A DNA stretch of 64,000 nt from Maribacter sp. ACAM166 (GCF_005771495.1 NZ_VAUW01000002.1:246746-310745), one strand, 5' to 3'. Shown: positions 29,143 to 38,083, counted from the stretch's first letter. A program made the numbers and translations. The notes: generated from the sequence alone by a model not told the origin.

Positions 29143-30468
29143 ATGGGACTGCGAAAAGAAAACATACTGCTAGTCGATGACGATATCGATATTTTAGAAC
29201 TGTTGCAGCGTCATCTGCAATCCATGGATTATCATACGTACAGGGCCGTATCGGTCAAGCAAGCCTTGTACATTTTGAAGGACACCTTCATTGATCTTCT
29301 GATTACCGATATACAAATGCCCGAAGTAGACGGGTTACAATTGGTGAAATTCGCCGATGAACATTACCCTGAAATGCCTAAATTGGTCATTACTGGTTAC
29401 CCATCTGTAAGTGGTGCTTTAGAGGTCTTCAAATCTGGAGCTACCGATTACTTGACCAAGCCCTTTACAAAAGACGAGTTAAAACAGGCTGTAGAAAAGT
29501 CCCTTGAAAGTAATCCAGCACAAAAAACACAGAAACTCGCATCTGTTGTTCGTAAAAACAATGGCTATGCAGACATGATAGGCACCTCGAAAGCATTTCA
29601 AAAGATTACGGACATTATCGATAGGGTCAAGAATAATAAGGCCACGGTATTAATCCAAGGTGAAAGTGGTACTGGTAAGGAATTGGTTGCACGAGCCATT
29701 CATTACTCGGGAGAATTTTCACGAGCACCATTTATAGCAGTTAACTGCGGAGCCATTCCCGAAAATTTATTGGAAGCAGAACTTTTTGGTTACATCAAAG
29801 GTGCATTTACCGGCGCCAACGAAAACCGTAATGGCTTCTTTCAGGCTGCTATTGGTGGCACGCTCTTTTTGGATGAAATTGGTATAGCACCTCTTTCCGT
29901 GCAAACAAAATTACTACGCGCCATTCAGGAAAAGGAAATCACCAAGGTAGGCTCACGTAAAGCAGAAAAGGTAGACATTCGCATTATCGCTGCCACCAAT
30001 AGTAACCTATTGGAAGCTATAGCTAAAAAGGATTTTCGTGAAGATCTTTATTATCGTTTAACTGTTGTTGAACTTAACGTTCCTCCTTTAAGGGAACGTA
30101 AGTCTGACATTCCTTTATTGGTCGATAAATTCGTTCAGAAATATGGTATCGAATATAAAGACCGCTTAATGAGAATTTCGCCCGATGCTCTGCAAGTATT
30201 GCAACGCTATCATTGGCCAGGTAATATTCGAGAATTGGAAAATTTAATCCAACGCGCGATTATAATGTGCGATGGCACTATTCAAGTTAAAGACCTCCCC
30301 GACAACCTGAAATTCCAAATTGATTTCCCCGAGGCTGGTTTCCTTCCACTTCGTGAAATGGAAAAAGAATATACAAAACGTGTGCTTGCATATGTCGGTG
30401 GCAATAAGACCAAAGCTGCTGAAATACTTCAGATAGATCGGAAAACCCTAAGAGATAAGTTGAACTAA
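29143..30468 (+). CDS. NtrC-family sigma-54-dependent response regulator
   Basis: 441 residues. Receiver domain 1-120 with acidic pocket VDDDID and phospho-acceptor Asp56 (LLITDIQMPE). AAA+ domain from about 140 with Walker A GESGTGKE, the sigma-54 contact loop GAFTGA, Walker B TLFLDEIG, and an arginine finger region REDLYYRL. A short Fis-type helix-turn-helix ends the protein (NKTKAAEILQIDRKTLRDKL). It should activate sigma-54 promoters; the best match found lies 127 bases beyond its stop. Confidence 0.95.
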   Translation: MGLRKENILLVDDDIDILELLQRHLQSMDYHTYRAVSVKQALYILKDTFIDLLITDIQMPEVDGLQLVKFADEHYPEMPKLVITGYPSVSGALEVFKSGATDYLTKPFTKDELKQAVEKSLESNPAQKTQKLASVVRKNNGYADMIGTSKAFQKITDIIDRVKNNKATVLIQGESGTGKELVARAIHYSGEFSRAPFIAVNCGAIPENLLEAELFGYIKGAFTGANENRNGFFQAAIGGTLFLDEIGIAPLSVQTKLLRAIQEKEITKVGSRKAEKVDIRIIAATNSNLLEAIAKKDFREDLYYRLTVVELNVPPLRERKSDIPLLVDKFVQKYGIEYKDRLMRISPDALQVLQRYHWPGNIRELENLIQRAIIMCDGTIQVKDLPDNLKFQIDFPEAGFLPLREMEKEYTKRVLAYVGGNKTKAAEILQIDRKTLRDKLN

Positions 30469-30592
30469 CTGGTTCAAAACTCCCCGCCTGAGTATATTTT
30501 ACTCGATTTATTTTTACTTCTTCTTCTTTAATATAATATTAATCTTTTGATTTTCAGTAAGTTGATATTTTTTGGCATGTTCTTTAATTTCT

Positions 30593-30610
30593 TAGGCATA
30601 CCAATTGCTC
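30593..30610 (+). promoter_or_regulatory. Sigma-54 (-24/-12) promoter
   Basis: The sequence TAGGCATACCAATTGCTC has GG at 30595-30596 and GC at 30607-30608 with exactly ten bases between, and TTGCT at the -12 element, close to the TGGCACG-N4-TTGCW consensus. Transcription would start near 30620, about 120 bases before the Rnk-like gene. Confidence 0.75.
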
Positions 30611-30741
30611 TTATATGAAAAGTAATAAGGGTATTAAATACTTTTATTTTTCAACTCTATCCAAATTGCTGAAAGTCGTAACAGAAAGTATAATGATTGG
30701 ATTAATGCAAGAGAGAGTAATAATCCAAAAAACAAAGAGCT

Positions 30742-31230
30742 ATGAAATACGGAAGTCTGGTATTGGAAAAAAAAGATTTTGTGATGATAAAAAGATATCA
30801 ACTCTTAACCAACTATATCGAAGATTATGCCCACAAAGATGCATTGGACAATCTTAAGGAGAATATGTCGAACGCCCTCATCTACGATTTGGAAGACATG
30901 CCCGATGATATTATTAGAATGTATTCTTATGTTACCTTAAGTTATGAATCGGGTTGGAGCGAAAATTTTCAATTGGTTCCACCCTATGAGAACGACATTA
31001 AAAACGACAAAATTTCGGTTCAGAGTACGTTAGGTGCATCGATTATCGGCCTTTCGGAAGGAGACACCCTAAAATACGGACTTCCTGTATACATAATCGC
31101 CTTAACAGTTCAAAAAGTGAAACAAAGCGAACAATACTTTAAGGTAGTTATCCCCGAAAAAACTTTCAAAGACGTTCTTCCAAAACATAATAATAATAAT
31201 AATAATAATTTAATATCTCAAAATTCATAA
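30742..31230 (+). CDS. Rnk/GreA C-terminal domain-like protein, copy 1
   Basis: 162 residues. An N-terminal helical part (LEKKDFVMIKRYQLLTNYIED) leads to a GreA/GreB C-terminal FKBP-like fold: VTLSYESGWSENFQLVPPYE, ISVQSTLGASIIGLSEGDTL, IIALTVQKVKQ. Related proteins (Rnk, SF-Gre-like) bind RNA polymerase or act in nucleotide metabolism. A run of seven Asn codons (AAT repeat, 31187-31210) gives a polyasparagine tail near the C-terminus. It is preceded by a sigma-54 promoter; a paralogue is at 33366. Confidence 0.8.
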   Translation: MKYGSLVLEKKDFVMIKRYQLLTNYIEDYAHKDALDNLKENMSNALIYDLEDMPDDIIRMYSYVTLSYESGWSENFQLVPPYENDIKNDKISVQSTLGASIIGLSEGDTLKYGLPVYIIALTVQKVKQSEQYFKVVIPEKTFKDVLPKHNNNNNNNLISQNS

Positions 31231-31232
31231 AT

Positions 31233-31595
31233 ATGTTTAAATACATAATCACAGTGTTGTTTTCGGCAAGTATACTGACTGCTCAATCTAGTACAGATGA
31301 AGTTCAAAATTTAGTTAAAGTCGGAGATATTTATGAAATAGGCAGACCTGAGGCAAATCAATATAAGCATATCAACTTTCCAAGAGCAAATTTCATTATT
31401 AAGAAAGGTGGCATTGCTAATTATAAAAAGGTAGAGGGAAATATGGTCATAATTACCTCAGTTAAAGAACAGAAAGACGGCACGACCAGAATTAAAATAA
31501 AACGCACCAATGGGACCCGCTTTTTTGGCACACACCCATCAGTAACTGCAAATTTCTCAGAGGCTGTTTCCTCTAGAGAACTACTATCAAAATAA
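31233..31595 (+). CDS. Secreted hypothetical protein, 120 residues
   Basis: Signal peptide MFKYIITVLFSASILTAQS, then a soluble domain with many Lys/Gly turns (NFIIKKGGIANYKKVEGN, TRIKIKRTNGTRFFG). Two bases after the Rnk-like gene, so in the same transcript. I recognise no family with known function. A hairpin follows at 31613. Confidence 0.6.
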   Translation: MFKYIITVLFSASILTAQSSTDEVQNLVKVGDIYEIGRPEANQYKHINFPRANFIIKKGGIANYKKVEGNMVIITSVKEQKDGTTRIKIKRTNGTRFFGTHPSVTANFSEAVSSRELLSK

Positions 31596-31612
31596 TTCAA
31601 TTTAGTTAATCT

Positions 31613-31676
31613 ATCTGCCCGGCTTTCGGAAAATTTGTTTTTTTCTAATAGCTACGCATAAGTCGGGCAGATTTTT
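31613..31676 (+). terminator. Probable terminator (13-bp stem, long loop)
   Basis: ATCTGCCCGGCTT and AAGTCGGGCAGAT pair with one G-T wobble across a 34-base loop and are followed by TTTTT. The long loop is unusual. Confidence 0.55.
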
Positions 31677-31698
31677 ATAACTCAAACAACAGCAAATT

Positions 31699-31899
31699 AT
31701 GAAACATCAATATTACAGGAGCATTTGCTCTACGTGTAGTTACTTATCCCTTTGCAGTTTGACTAGGGACAAGAGTAACATTCATTGTTGTAGCGAGTAT
31801 GAACATTATTTACAACATTCGCAAGAAAAAAATAATGCAAGAAAATTACTACTACAGCATACACCTAATGAAAATAACAGACAATTAGTTTTAAAATAA
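31699..31899 (+). CDS. Small Cys-rich protein, 66 residues
   Basis: MKHQYYRSICSTCSYLSLCSL holds CxxC plus another Cys, followed by CC within HCCSEYEHY near residue 30. The rest is polar. The Cys arrangement suggests a metal or redox-sensitive small protein. Five bases upstream of the glutamate dehydrogenase start, so likely co-transcribed. No function known to me. Confidence 0.5.
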   Translation: MKHQYYRSICSTCSYLSLCSLTRDKSNIHCCSEYEHYLQHSQEKNNARKLLLQHTPNENNRQLVLK

Positions 31900-31903
31900 A
31901 CGA

Positions 31904-33196
31904 ATGGTAACAAATACACAAAAACAAAAGAAAGCACTAAAACAGGGCATGTTGGATAACGTCATGCGCCAGTTCGATAATGCGGCCGATATTATTGGAC
32001 TTAACCCTAATATTAGAAAAATTCTCGAAGTAACTAACAACGAACTAGTCGTGCATTTTCCGGCACGGATGGACAATGGTGAGGTGGAAGTGTTCACGGG
32101 CTATAGAGTTCAACACAACAATTCTTTAGGGCCTTACAAAGGAGGGTTGCGCTACCACCCAACGGTAGATATTGATGCTGCAAGAGCATTAGCAATGTGG
32201 ATGACCTGGAAAACTGCGTTAGCAGGCCTACCTTACGGAGGGGCGAAAGGAGGCATACAGCTAGATCCTAAAAAATATTCACTAGCCGAATTGGAGCGTA
32301 TCACCCGAAGATTTACATATGCCTTGGGCGATAATATCGGGCCTGAGTTAGATATCCCGGCTCCAGATGTAAATACGAATTCACAGACCATGGCTTGGAT
32401 TTTAGACACTTATATGTCTACCAAATCTCCGTCAGAGCGTTCTAAAAATATGCATGTCGTAACCGGTAAACCTGTAGGCGCAGGAGGTTCTGAAGGTAGA
32501 GACCGAGCAACAGGTTATGGCGTTTTTCTGACCATAAAATTTTGGGCGGAAAAGAAAAATGTTACCCTGAAAGACAAAAAATTTATCGTGCAAGGTTTTG
32601 GTAACGTAGGTTATTGGACTGCTCATTTTCTAGAAAAAGAAGGAGCTAAACTAACTGCTGTACAAGATGCCTACGGTAGTATCATCAATGAAAACGGAAT
32701 ACCTGTAGAAAAATTATTAGAATATTCCCAAGCTAACAAAGGAAGTATTTTAGGGTTTAGCGCTGCGCAATCTATCGACAATTCAGAATTTTTCGGATTG
32801 GATTGTGACATTATTATTCCTGCGGCATTAGGTAACCAAATAACCTCCATAAATGCTCCCCGTATAAAAGCATACCTCATTGCTGAAGGCGCCAATGGCC
32901 CTACCGATGTGGAAGCTGAAGAAGTCTTGTTAAAGAAAGGAATAGATATCATTCCAGATATTCTTTGCAATTCAGGTGGTGTAATCGGTAGTTATTTCGA
33001 ATGGCTTCAGAACCGTAACGGCGAAATATGGCAGTTAGATGAGGTGATGCAAAAATTAGAAAAGAAGCTAAAAGAATCTTTTGTAAAAGTTATGAATACC
33101 TCAACAGATAGAAATGTTGATATGCGTACCGCAGCCTTTATTATAGCAATCGAACGACTTGAGGAAGCCTATGTACAACGCGGAATATTTCCTTGA
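31904..33196 (+). CDS. gdhA: Glu/Leu/Phe/Val-type glutamate dehydrogenase
   Basis: 430 residues. The N-terminal substrate-binding half includes GPYKGGLRYHPTV (about 78-90) and the catalytic Lys in LPYGGAKGGI (about 107-116); the Rossmann half starts with VQGFGNVGYWTAHFL near residue 230, the GxGxxG dinucleotide motif. Converts 2-oxoglutarate and ammonia to glutamate or the reverse. Located within the sigma-54-linked block and flanked by the two Rnk-like genes, which points to nitrogen or starvation response. Confidence 0.94.
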   Translation: MVTNTQKQKKALKQGMLDNVMRQFDNAADIIGLNPNIRKILEVTNNELVVHFPARMDNGEVEVFTGYRVQHNNSLGPYKGGLRYHPTVDIDAARALAMWMTWKTALAGLPYGGAKGGIQLDPKKYSLAELERITRRFTYALGDNIGPELDIPAPDVNTNSQTMAWILDTYMSTKSPSERSKNMHVVTGKPVGAGGSEGRDRATGYGVFLTIKFWAEKKNVTLKDKKFIVQGFGNVGYWTAHFLEKEGAKLTAVQDAYGSIINENGIPVEKLLEYSQANKGSILGFSAAQSIDNSEFFGLDCDIIIPAALGNQITSINAPRIKAYLIAEGANGPTDVEAEEVLLKKGIDIIPDILCNSGGVIGSYFEWLQNRNGEIWQLDEVMQKLEKKLKESFVKVMNTSTDRNVDMRTAAFIIAIERLEEAYVQRGIFP

Positions 33197-33365
33197 AAAA
33201 TATTAAGAGTTAAAAAATAATACTAAAAAAATTGAGGATTTTTGGCCCTTTAAAAAGGCTGATGGGGTAGTTGATACTAGTATTAAGATCAAACCATCCC
33301 TTTTTCACAAGCAAATCCCTCTCTTCTCTGCCTCTTATAAATGAGAGCAGCTAAAAAATAAAATA

Positions 33366-33785
33366 ATGAAATACGAGAAACTAATTATAGAAAAAAAGGA
33401 GTATGTACTCTTAAAACGTTTTATGAACCTATCGGGATATTATAAGGATGAGACCTTACGTAAATCGGTTAAAAAATTATTAGGCGAATTGGAGTCAGCT
33501 GAAATATTAGATGTAGCCGATATGCCAAAAGATGTTATTCGGTTCAATACTATGATTACCATCGTTTCTGAAAATGGTTGGCATAAAAAATTTACGTTGG
33601 TAATGCCCAATGAAAGCGATATGAAAAATTACAAAATATCTATTCTCACACCAATGGGTGCAGCCGTTATGGGATATGCCGAAGGCGATTCCATAATATG
33701 GGAATTTCCATCAGGAGAACAAAAATTGACCATTGAAAAAGTAGAACAGGAGAATAAATACCTCAATGCAAACATCGTATTATGA
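33366..33785 (+). CDS. Rnk/GreA C-terminal domain-like protein, copy 2
   Basis: 139 residues, a clear paralogue of the protein at 30742: same start (MKYEKLIIEKKEYVLLKRF), same DMPKDVIRFNTMITIVSE and ISILTPMGAAVMGYAEGDSI core. It lacks the polyasparagine tail. Its stop overlaps the next ATG in ATGA. Probable role in transcription elongation or nucleotide stress, by family only. Confidence 0.8.
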   Translation: MKYEKLIIEKKEYVLLKRFMNLSGYYKDETLRKSVKKLLGELESAEILDVADMPKDVIRFNTMITIVSENGWHKKFTLVMPNESDMKNYKISILTPMGAAVMGYAEGDSIIWEFPSGEQKLTIEKVEQENKYLNANIVL

Positions 33786-34165
33786 ACGATACAAAATTAT
33801 TTTACAGTCATGAACCCGATAGCAATATCATGATTAAAAAAGATCGGGCCGAAGTCAATAATTGGACAGAAGATTTGGAATATATCAATGAAGAGCTTGA
33901 ATATTTGTTGGATATCGAAAAGCGAATGCTAAACAATCAACAGCTGCAAGACCTACAGAGAGAAAACCAGCTAATATTAGGCGTACTATATAAGTATGAA
34001 AGCACCATTCAAAAAGCTATAGAATGTGATACTATCGAATGTGATGCTTTCTATTTACACAAGCATGAAAAAACTCGAAACATTTATATCGAACATGTAA
34101 AAAAATACAAGACTGCTAAATTAAAAGTGCTTTCAAAAATATTGTCAACCATAAAAGGTAAATAA
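33782..34165 (+). CDS. Coiled-coil hypothetical protein, 127 residues
   Basis: Mainly helical and charged: EDLEYINEELEYLLDIEKR and QQLQDLQRENQLILGVLY form amphipathic helices. No membrane segment or signal. The start overlaps the upstream Rnk-like stop by four bases (ATGA), a sign of translational coupling and of shared function. No recognised domain. Confidence 0.7.
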   Translation: MNDTKLFYSHEPDSNIMIKKDRAEVNNWTEDLEYINEELEYLLDIEKRMLNNQQLQDLQRENQLILGVLYKYESTIQKAIECDTIECDAFYLHKHEKTRNIYIEHVKKYKTAKLKVLSKILSTIKGK

Positions 34166-34214
34166 AACTGAGAATAAAATAACAAGTAGAAATCAACATC
34201 TAAAATTCAACATC

Positions 34215-35075
34215 ATGAGAAAGAAGCTATTATTGCCTACCGATTTTTCAAAAAATTCATGGAATGCCATTCAATACGCTATCAATCTCTATGTGAATCA
34301 TGAATGTGATTTTTATATTTTAAACACCTATTCAAAAGAAGTACATGGCCTTGATAATATTACGTTATTAGACCCCGATGAGGCGTTTAATAAATTTTCA
34401 GAAAAGCGTTCGAAGCAAGGGTTAGGCGATATCTTGGTCAAGTTGACTTTTGAAAACGACAACCCGAACCATCGGTTTCATATGCTTTCTCGTTCTACAC
34501 TATATATAGATACCGTCAAAGATGTAGTAGAAAGTTTGCAGATTAATATGATTATCATGGGCGCTAAGGGCATGAACAATGAAAGTAAGGATAACTATGG
34601 AAAAAACACCCTAGCTGTAATTGAGAACATACGTATGTGTCCTGTTTTGGTGATACCCAGAAACGTAAGCTTTAATATGCCCGAAGAAATCGTTTTAACT
34701 ACTGACTTCAAAACCAGTTTCAAGGCTTCGGAAATTAAACATCTAGCTGAAATCGCCAAGCTAAGCAATGCAAACGTACAGGTTTTGAGCCTAACCGACA
34801 ATAGCGACTTGAGCCTAAGACAGAAAAAAAATAAAATGCGGTTATGCAAACACCTTAAAGGAGTAGACCATAGTTTCAATGTGGTGCACAATGTGCAAAT
34901 GCAGACCGCTTTAAGCTGCTTTGTCGAAATTCGGCATAGCAATATGATTAGTTACATCGACAAAAAACCATCCTTTTGGGAACAGATGGGATTCGGCAAA
35001 CGAACCTTATGCAAGTTGGGTTATTTTAAAGATGTCCCTGTATTGGCATTACATGGAGGAGGAATTAAAAAGTAA
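34215..35075 (+). CDS. Universal stress protein, tandem UspA domains
   Basis: 286 residues. N-terminal Usp domain (MRKKLLLPTDFSKNSWNAI start; IIMGAKGMNNESKDNYG matches the ATP-binding GxxG-type loop) and a second, more diverged copy from about residue 155 (IVLTTDFKTSFKASEIKHLAE). The second lacks a clear nucleotide loop. Last gene of the stress block, 49 bases after its neighbour. Confidence 0.87.
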   Translation: MRKKLLLPTDFSKNSWNAIQYAINLYVNHECDFYILNTYSKEVHGLDNITLLDPDEAFNKFSEKRSKQGLGDILVKLTFENDNPNHRFHMLSRSTLYIDTVKDVVESLQINMIIMGAKGMNNESKDNYGKNTLAVIENIRMCPVLVIPRNVSFNMPEEIVLTTDFKTSFKASEIKHLAEIAKLSNANVQVLSLTDNSDLSLRQKKNKMRLCKHLKGVDHSFNVVHNVQMQTALSCFVEIRHSNMISYIDKKPSFWEQMGFGKRTLCKLGYFKDVPVLALHGGGIKK

Positions 35076-35406
35076 GGATTTAAAAATCACAACTGTTGGT
35101 ATAAATAACAGTAATTTATTAATTAATCGCCACAATTAAATGGGGGCTATGGCGATGGAGGCAGAAAGGCTCCCTATATCGAAGACACTGAAAAACTACT
35201 ATGTTTTCTAGTTGGTTCGTAAGGTTCATTATCATAAAATTTAGAGGGGTATTGAATTAAGTGTTAACAACAACATTTATCTAGTACACCCTGTAAAGCA
35301 TTCCATTAACAACAATTAAATTTCAATCTCTACAAAATCTTATAGATTAGGTTTAAAAAAGTAGTTCAGGCTTTTACAAGTCTGATTTTTCAAAATATTA
35401 CATAGA
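35076..35406. other. Intergenic stretch, nothing assigned
   Basis: 330 AT-rich bases between the stress protein and the repeat protein. Only very short ORFs (for example 23 codons from 35140) occur; no terminator or RNA gene recognised. Confidence 0.4.
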
Positions 35407-37293
35407 TTGAGGTATACTACATCAATAAAATTATTTCTGATTATTCCGATTATCTCTTTTATTCTTTTATTCAGACCTGTTGTTTCCCATGATATGGCCA
35501 TTTCCAAGCAAAAAAACCCTAATCTACCGATAAACACCAGCTATTTTCAACCTTTTGTGGATACCGATGGTGATGGACTAGGTGATGATATTGACGAGGA
35601 CGATGATAATGATGGTATTCCAGATCTCTATGAAGATGGTTGTGAAATGAATATAGCATTCAGCTCCCCTCCTTCAAGTTTAACTTCAACAAATTATGTT
35701 ACTTCCGTTTACACAAACTACAGTAGTTTTTGGGCTTCATCTGTAGGATCGCTCAATCCAAAGGCTTATGATAATGTCTCTGAACTTTTGGCATTTAAAG
35801 TGGGCAGTGAAACATATGCTACAGGCGTTGGAGCAAGTGCAATGATAGACAGTAATAGTAACGGACTGTATGATTCTATGGACACTGATGGTAACGGCAC
35901 GGGAGATGTTACCGTAGCGGAAACCTCTTGGACTGCATTGAGACCAGTGACAAAAATTAAGTCAGGGATACGTTTAGAAGGAAGGGCTATAGATGGAAAC
36001 AACGGAAATGCGGTGGGGCCACAACTTACATCAGGCGGAATTCCGTTTAATCCATATCTTTATGAAGGGCAAAGAGGACTCGACATGGGTTATGCCATTG
36101 CGAACATTAACAATGCATGGTACTTCCGTTTAGGAGGAGTAAATACACCTGCCTACGGAGATGGAGAAATGGATATTTTATTAACACAGGGCGCACAATT
36201 GGGAGGTGGTTACAATTACAACAGGTTGCACCTGCTTGATGAAGATGGTAATTATCTGGGCAATGGTGTTGAAGTCAATTGGAATAACACTCCTGTAGTA
36301 GGTAACTCTCATGTAGATCAATACAATACAGATGATTCCACTAGTGGTAAAAATGTCAAAAAGAATATTCGTCTTGCAGCGGTGGAACTATCAGAGTTTG
36401 GACTTACTCCAGCAGAGAGAGCCAAAGCGGTAATATTTCGTCTTGAAATTTCAGCAAATGCAGATCCTATATTTTTCGTAGTGAACGATAATAGCCTTAT
36501 TACTAATTGTACTCCGCAAGATACTGATGGGGATGGGCTAGCAAACAGTCTAGATCTAGATAGTGATAATGATGGTATCTATGATGGTATTGAAGCTGGC
36601 CATGGGGTAACACTTGTAGCAGGCAAATTAACCGGACCCGTTGGTGCCGATGGCATAGCTGATGTTGTACAGGCTGTTGGACAGTATGACAATGGAACTA
36701 TAAATTACGAAATCAAGGACTCTAATAACGATAATACACTTGACTTTTTATCATCTGATAGCGATTCTGACGGATGTAGTGATGTTCTGGAAGCAGGTTT
36801 CTTAGATGGAGATAATGATGGATATTTAGGAACTTCACTAATCATGACAAATTCTTGGGGAGTGGTTACTGGTCAAGGTGGCTATACCAATCCAATGGAT
36901 GGTGATAATAATACCGTACCAGATTATCAAGAGTTTAGTTCAGCACCCAATATTTCAGTGGCCCCTCAGGATACATTGATTTTTGACGGCAATTCTGGCA
37001 ATATTTCCATCACAGCATCAAATACTAGCCAATATCAATGGCAAATAAGTACTGATGGAGGTATGAATTTTTCAAATATGGTAGATTCTGCCAATTATTT
37101 AGGAACCGAGACAGCTACTTTAAGTGTTCATGATACCAACTTGGGCTTTGACGGACTATTATTCCGGGTAATACTAATAAATGAGGGATATGTCTGCTCC
37201 TCTCCCATTACATCTGAAGTAGTACAATTAAATATTAGAGTAAAAAAAGTGATTACCAACAGAAAAATAACATATAGAATCCATAAAGTATAA
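35407..37293 (+). CDS. Secreted calcium-binding repeat (thrombospondin type 3-like) protein
   Basis: 628 residues from a TTG start at 35407, the only start that leaves an intact signal peptide (MRYTTSIKLFLIIPIISFILLFRPVVS); an in-frame stop lies 27 bases upstream. Calcium-type repeats DTDGDGLGDDIDEDDDNDG (about 51-69), DTDGDGLANSLDLDSDNDG (about 373-391) and a third near 455-475. C-terminal Ig-like part (ITASNTSQYQWQISTDGG). The end ITYRIHKV resembles other flavobacterial surface proteins, but no standard type IX sorting domain is clear. Likely cell surface or secreted. Confidence 0.75.
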   Translation: MRYTTSIKLFLIIPIISFILLFRPVVSHDMAISKQKNPNLPINTSYFQPFVDTDGDGLGDDIDEDDDNDGIPDLYEDGCEMNIAFSSPPSSLTSTNYVTSVYTNYSSFWASSVGSLNPKAYDNVSELLAFKVGSETYATGVGASAMIDSNSNGLYDSMDTDGNGTGDVTVAETSWTALRPVTKIKSGIRLEGRAIDGNNGNAVGPQLTSGGIPFNPYLYEGQRGLDMGYAIANINNAWYFRLGGVNTPAYGDGEMDILLTQGAQLGGGYNYNRLHLLDEDGNYLGNGVEVNWNNTPVVGNSHVDQYNTDDSTSGKNVKKNIRLAAVELSEFGLTPAERAKAVIFRLEISANADPIFFVVNDNSLITNCTPQDTDGDGLANSLDLDSDNDGIYDGIEAGHGVTLVAGKLTGPVGADGIADVVQAVGQYDNGTINYEIKDSNNDNTLDFLSSDSDSDGCSDVLEAGFLDGDNDGYLGTSLIMTNSWGVVTGQGGYTNPMDGDNNTVPDYQEFSSAPNISVAPQDTLIFDGNSGNISITASNTSQYQWQISTDGGMNFSNMVDSANYLGTETATLSVHDTNLGFDGLLFRVILINEGYVCSSPITSEVVQLNIRVKKVITNRKITYRIHKV

Positions 37294-37398
37294 ACCGAAT
37301 TAGTATATAAAATATATCGAATTTAGAAAATCGACTTACATTATATAACTTATGTTAAAAATTGTAAATCAATACATTAACTTATAAATAAAGAGAGG

Positions 37399-37710
37399 TT
37401 AGACCATAAAATCATTATAATATTTTACATTGCATTTCATTATAATTTCAATTGAAAGGTACTTCAATTTTTTTATCGTTTCTTTTTTAATTAAGATATC
37501 ATAAAATAACCTCAAGCCAGAATGGGCTTGGGTATATGGCCTTTGATAAATAAGAAAGTCTATAATTCCATTCTCTCTATTCGCAAAATAAAGATGATTG
37601 TAATCCTTTCCCTGAATTGTATACCGTAAGTTAATGCAATTGTCTTTTGGAGTGGTTTCCTTTGGTGATTTCTGCCAATACCTTGAGCTTAAAGCTTTCG
37701 CTATAACGTC
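37399..37710 (-). pseudogene. Possible IS6-like transposase remnant
   Basis: An open frame of 104 codons without a proper start, in another frame from the IS3 remnant that it overlaps. RYTIQGKDYNHLYFANRENG and IIDFLIYQRPYTQAHSG resemble the core of IS6/IS240-type DDE transposases (pattern GxxxLYxAxxxxGxxIDFL). The N-terminal DNA-binding part and the last catalytic residue are not found. The match is by eye and moderate. Confidence 0.4.
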
Positions 37711-37731
37711 TCACATATACATTTGATTTTT
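37631..37731 (-). pseudogene. IS3-family transposase OrfA remnant
   Basis: Minus-strand reading gives NVYVRRYSESFKLKVLAEIT then KGNHSKRQLH and a stop at 37631. This is the helix-turn-helix start of IS3-type OrfA. A one-base shift continues as LALTYGI, so a frameshift broke it. Only about 35 codons survive. Confidence 0.6.
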
Positions 37732-37897
37732 GTATACATATTTCAGGACGGTTCAACATTGTTCGTTAAGGCACATAGTTTACAAAGTTAAAGTCACATG
37801 CTTTACACTAGATTCTGACTTAGTCTAATTGTCCACTTTTTTGTTTCAAGTCCAGGTAGGCAAGGTTCGAGGTGTCGGGAAGCATATGCTTTTCGTC

Positions 37898-38083
37898 CTA
37901 TTCGCTGTTCAAAACCAATCTTCTCAGAAGCGGACTTATCACTCCCCTTTCTGAAATATCCAGATGATACGATTCGCAGATCTGCCTCAATCTATCATAT
38001 TCCGTAGCGTTGAAACGGAGCATTATATTATGGTATCGCTTGTTGTATCCCAATCGTTTTCGGCCTCTTTTACGTTGTTCCAT
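37898..38083 (-). CDS. Small mobilisation-type (ribbon-helix-helix-like) protein, 61 residues
   Basis: Basic N-terminus (MEQRKRGRKRLGYNKRY), then a beta strand (HNIMLRFNATEYDRLRQI) and helices ending in ISPLLRRLVLNSE. The plan resembles MobC/relaxosome accessory or RHH DNA-binding proteins that neighbour mobilisation genes in Bacteroidota. No relaxase is nearby, so it may be a relic of a lost element. Transposase remnants lie 160 bases downstream. Confidence 0.5.
   Translation of the reverse strand: MEQRKRGRKRLGYNKRYHNIMLRFNATEYDRLRQICESYHLDISERGVISPLLRRLVLNSE

Noticed and set aside
30615..30857. 80-codon plus-strand ORF across the start of the Rnk-like gene
   Set aside because: Different frame from the clearly conserved gene at 30742 and covers its sigma-54 leader; no protein-like features.
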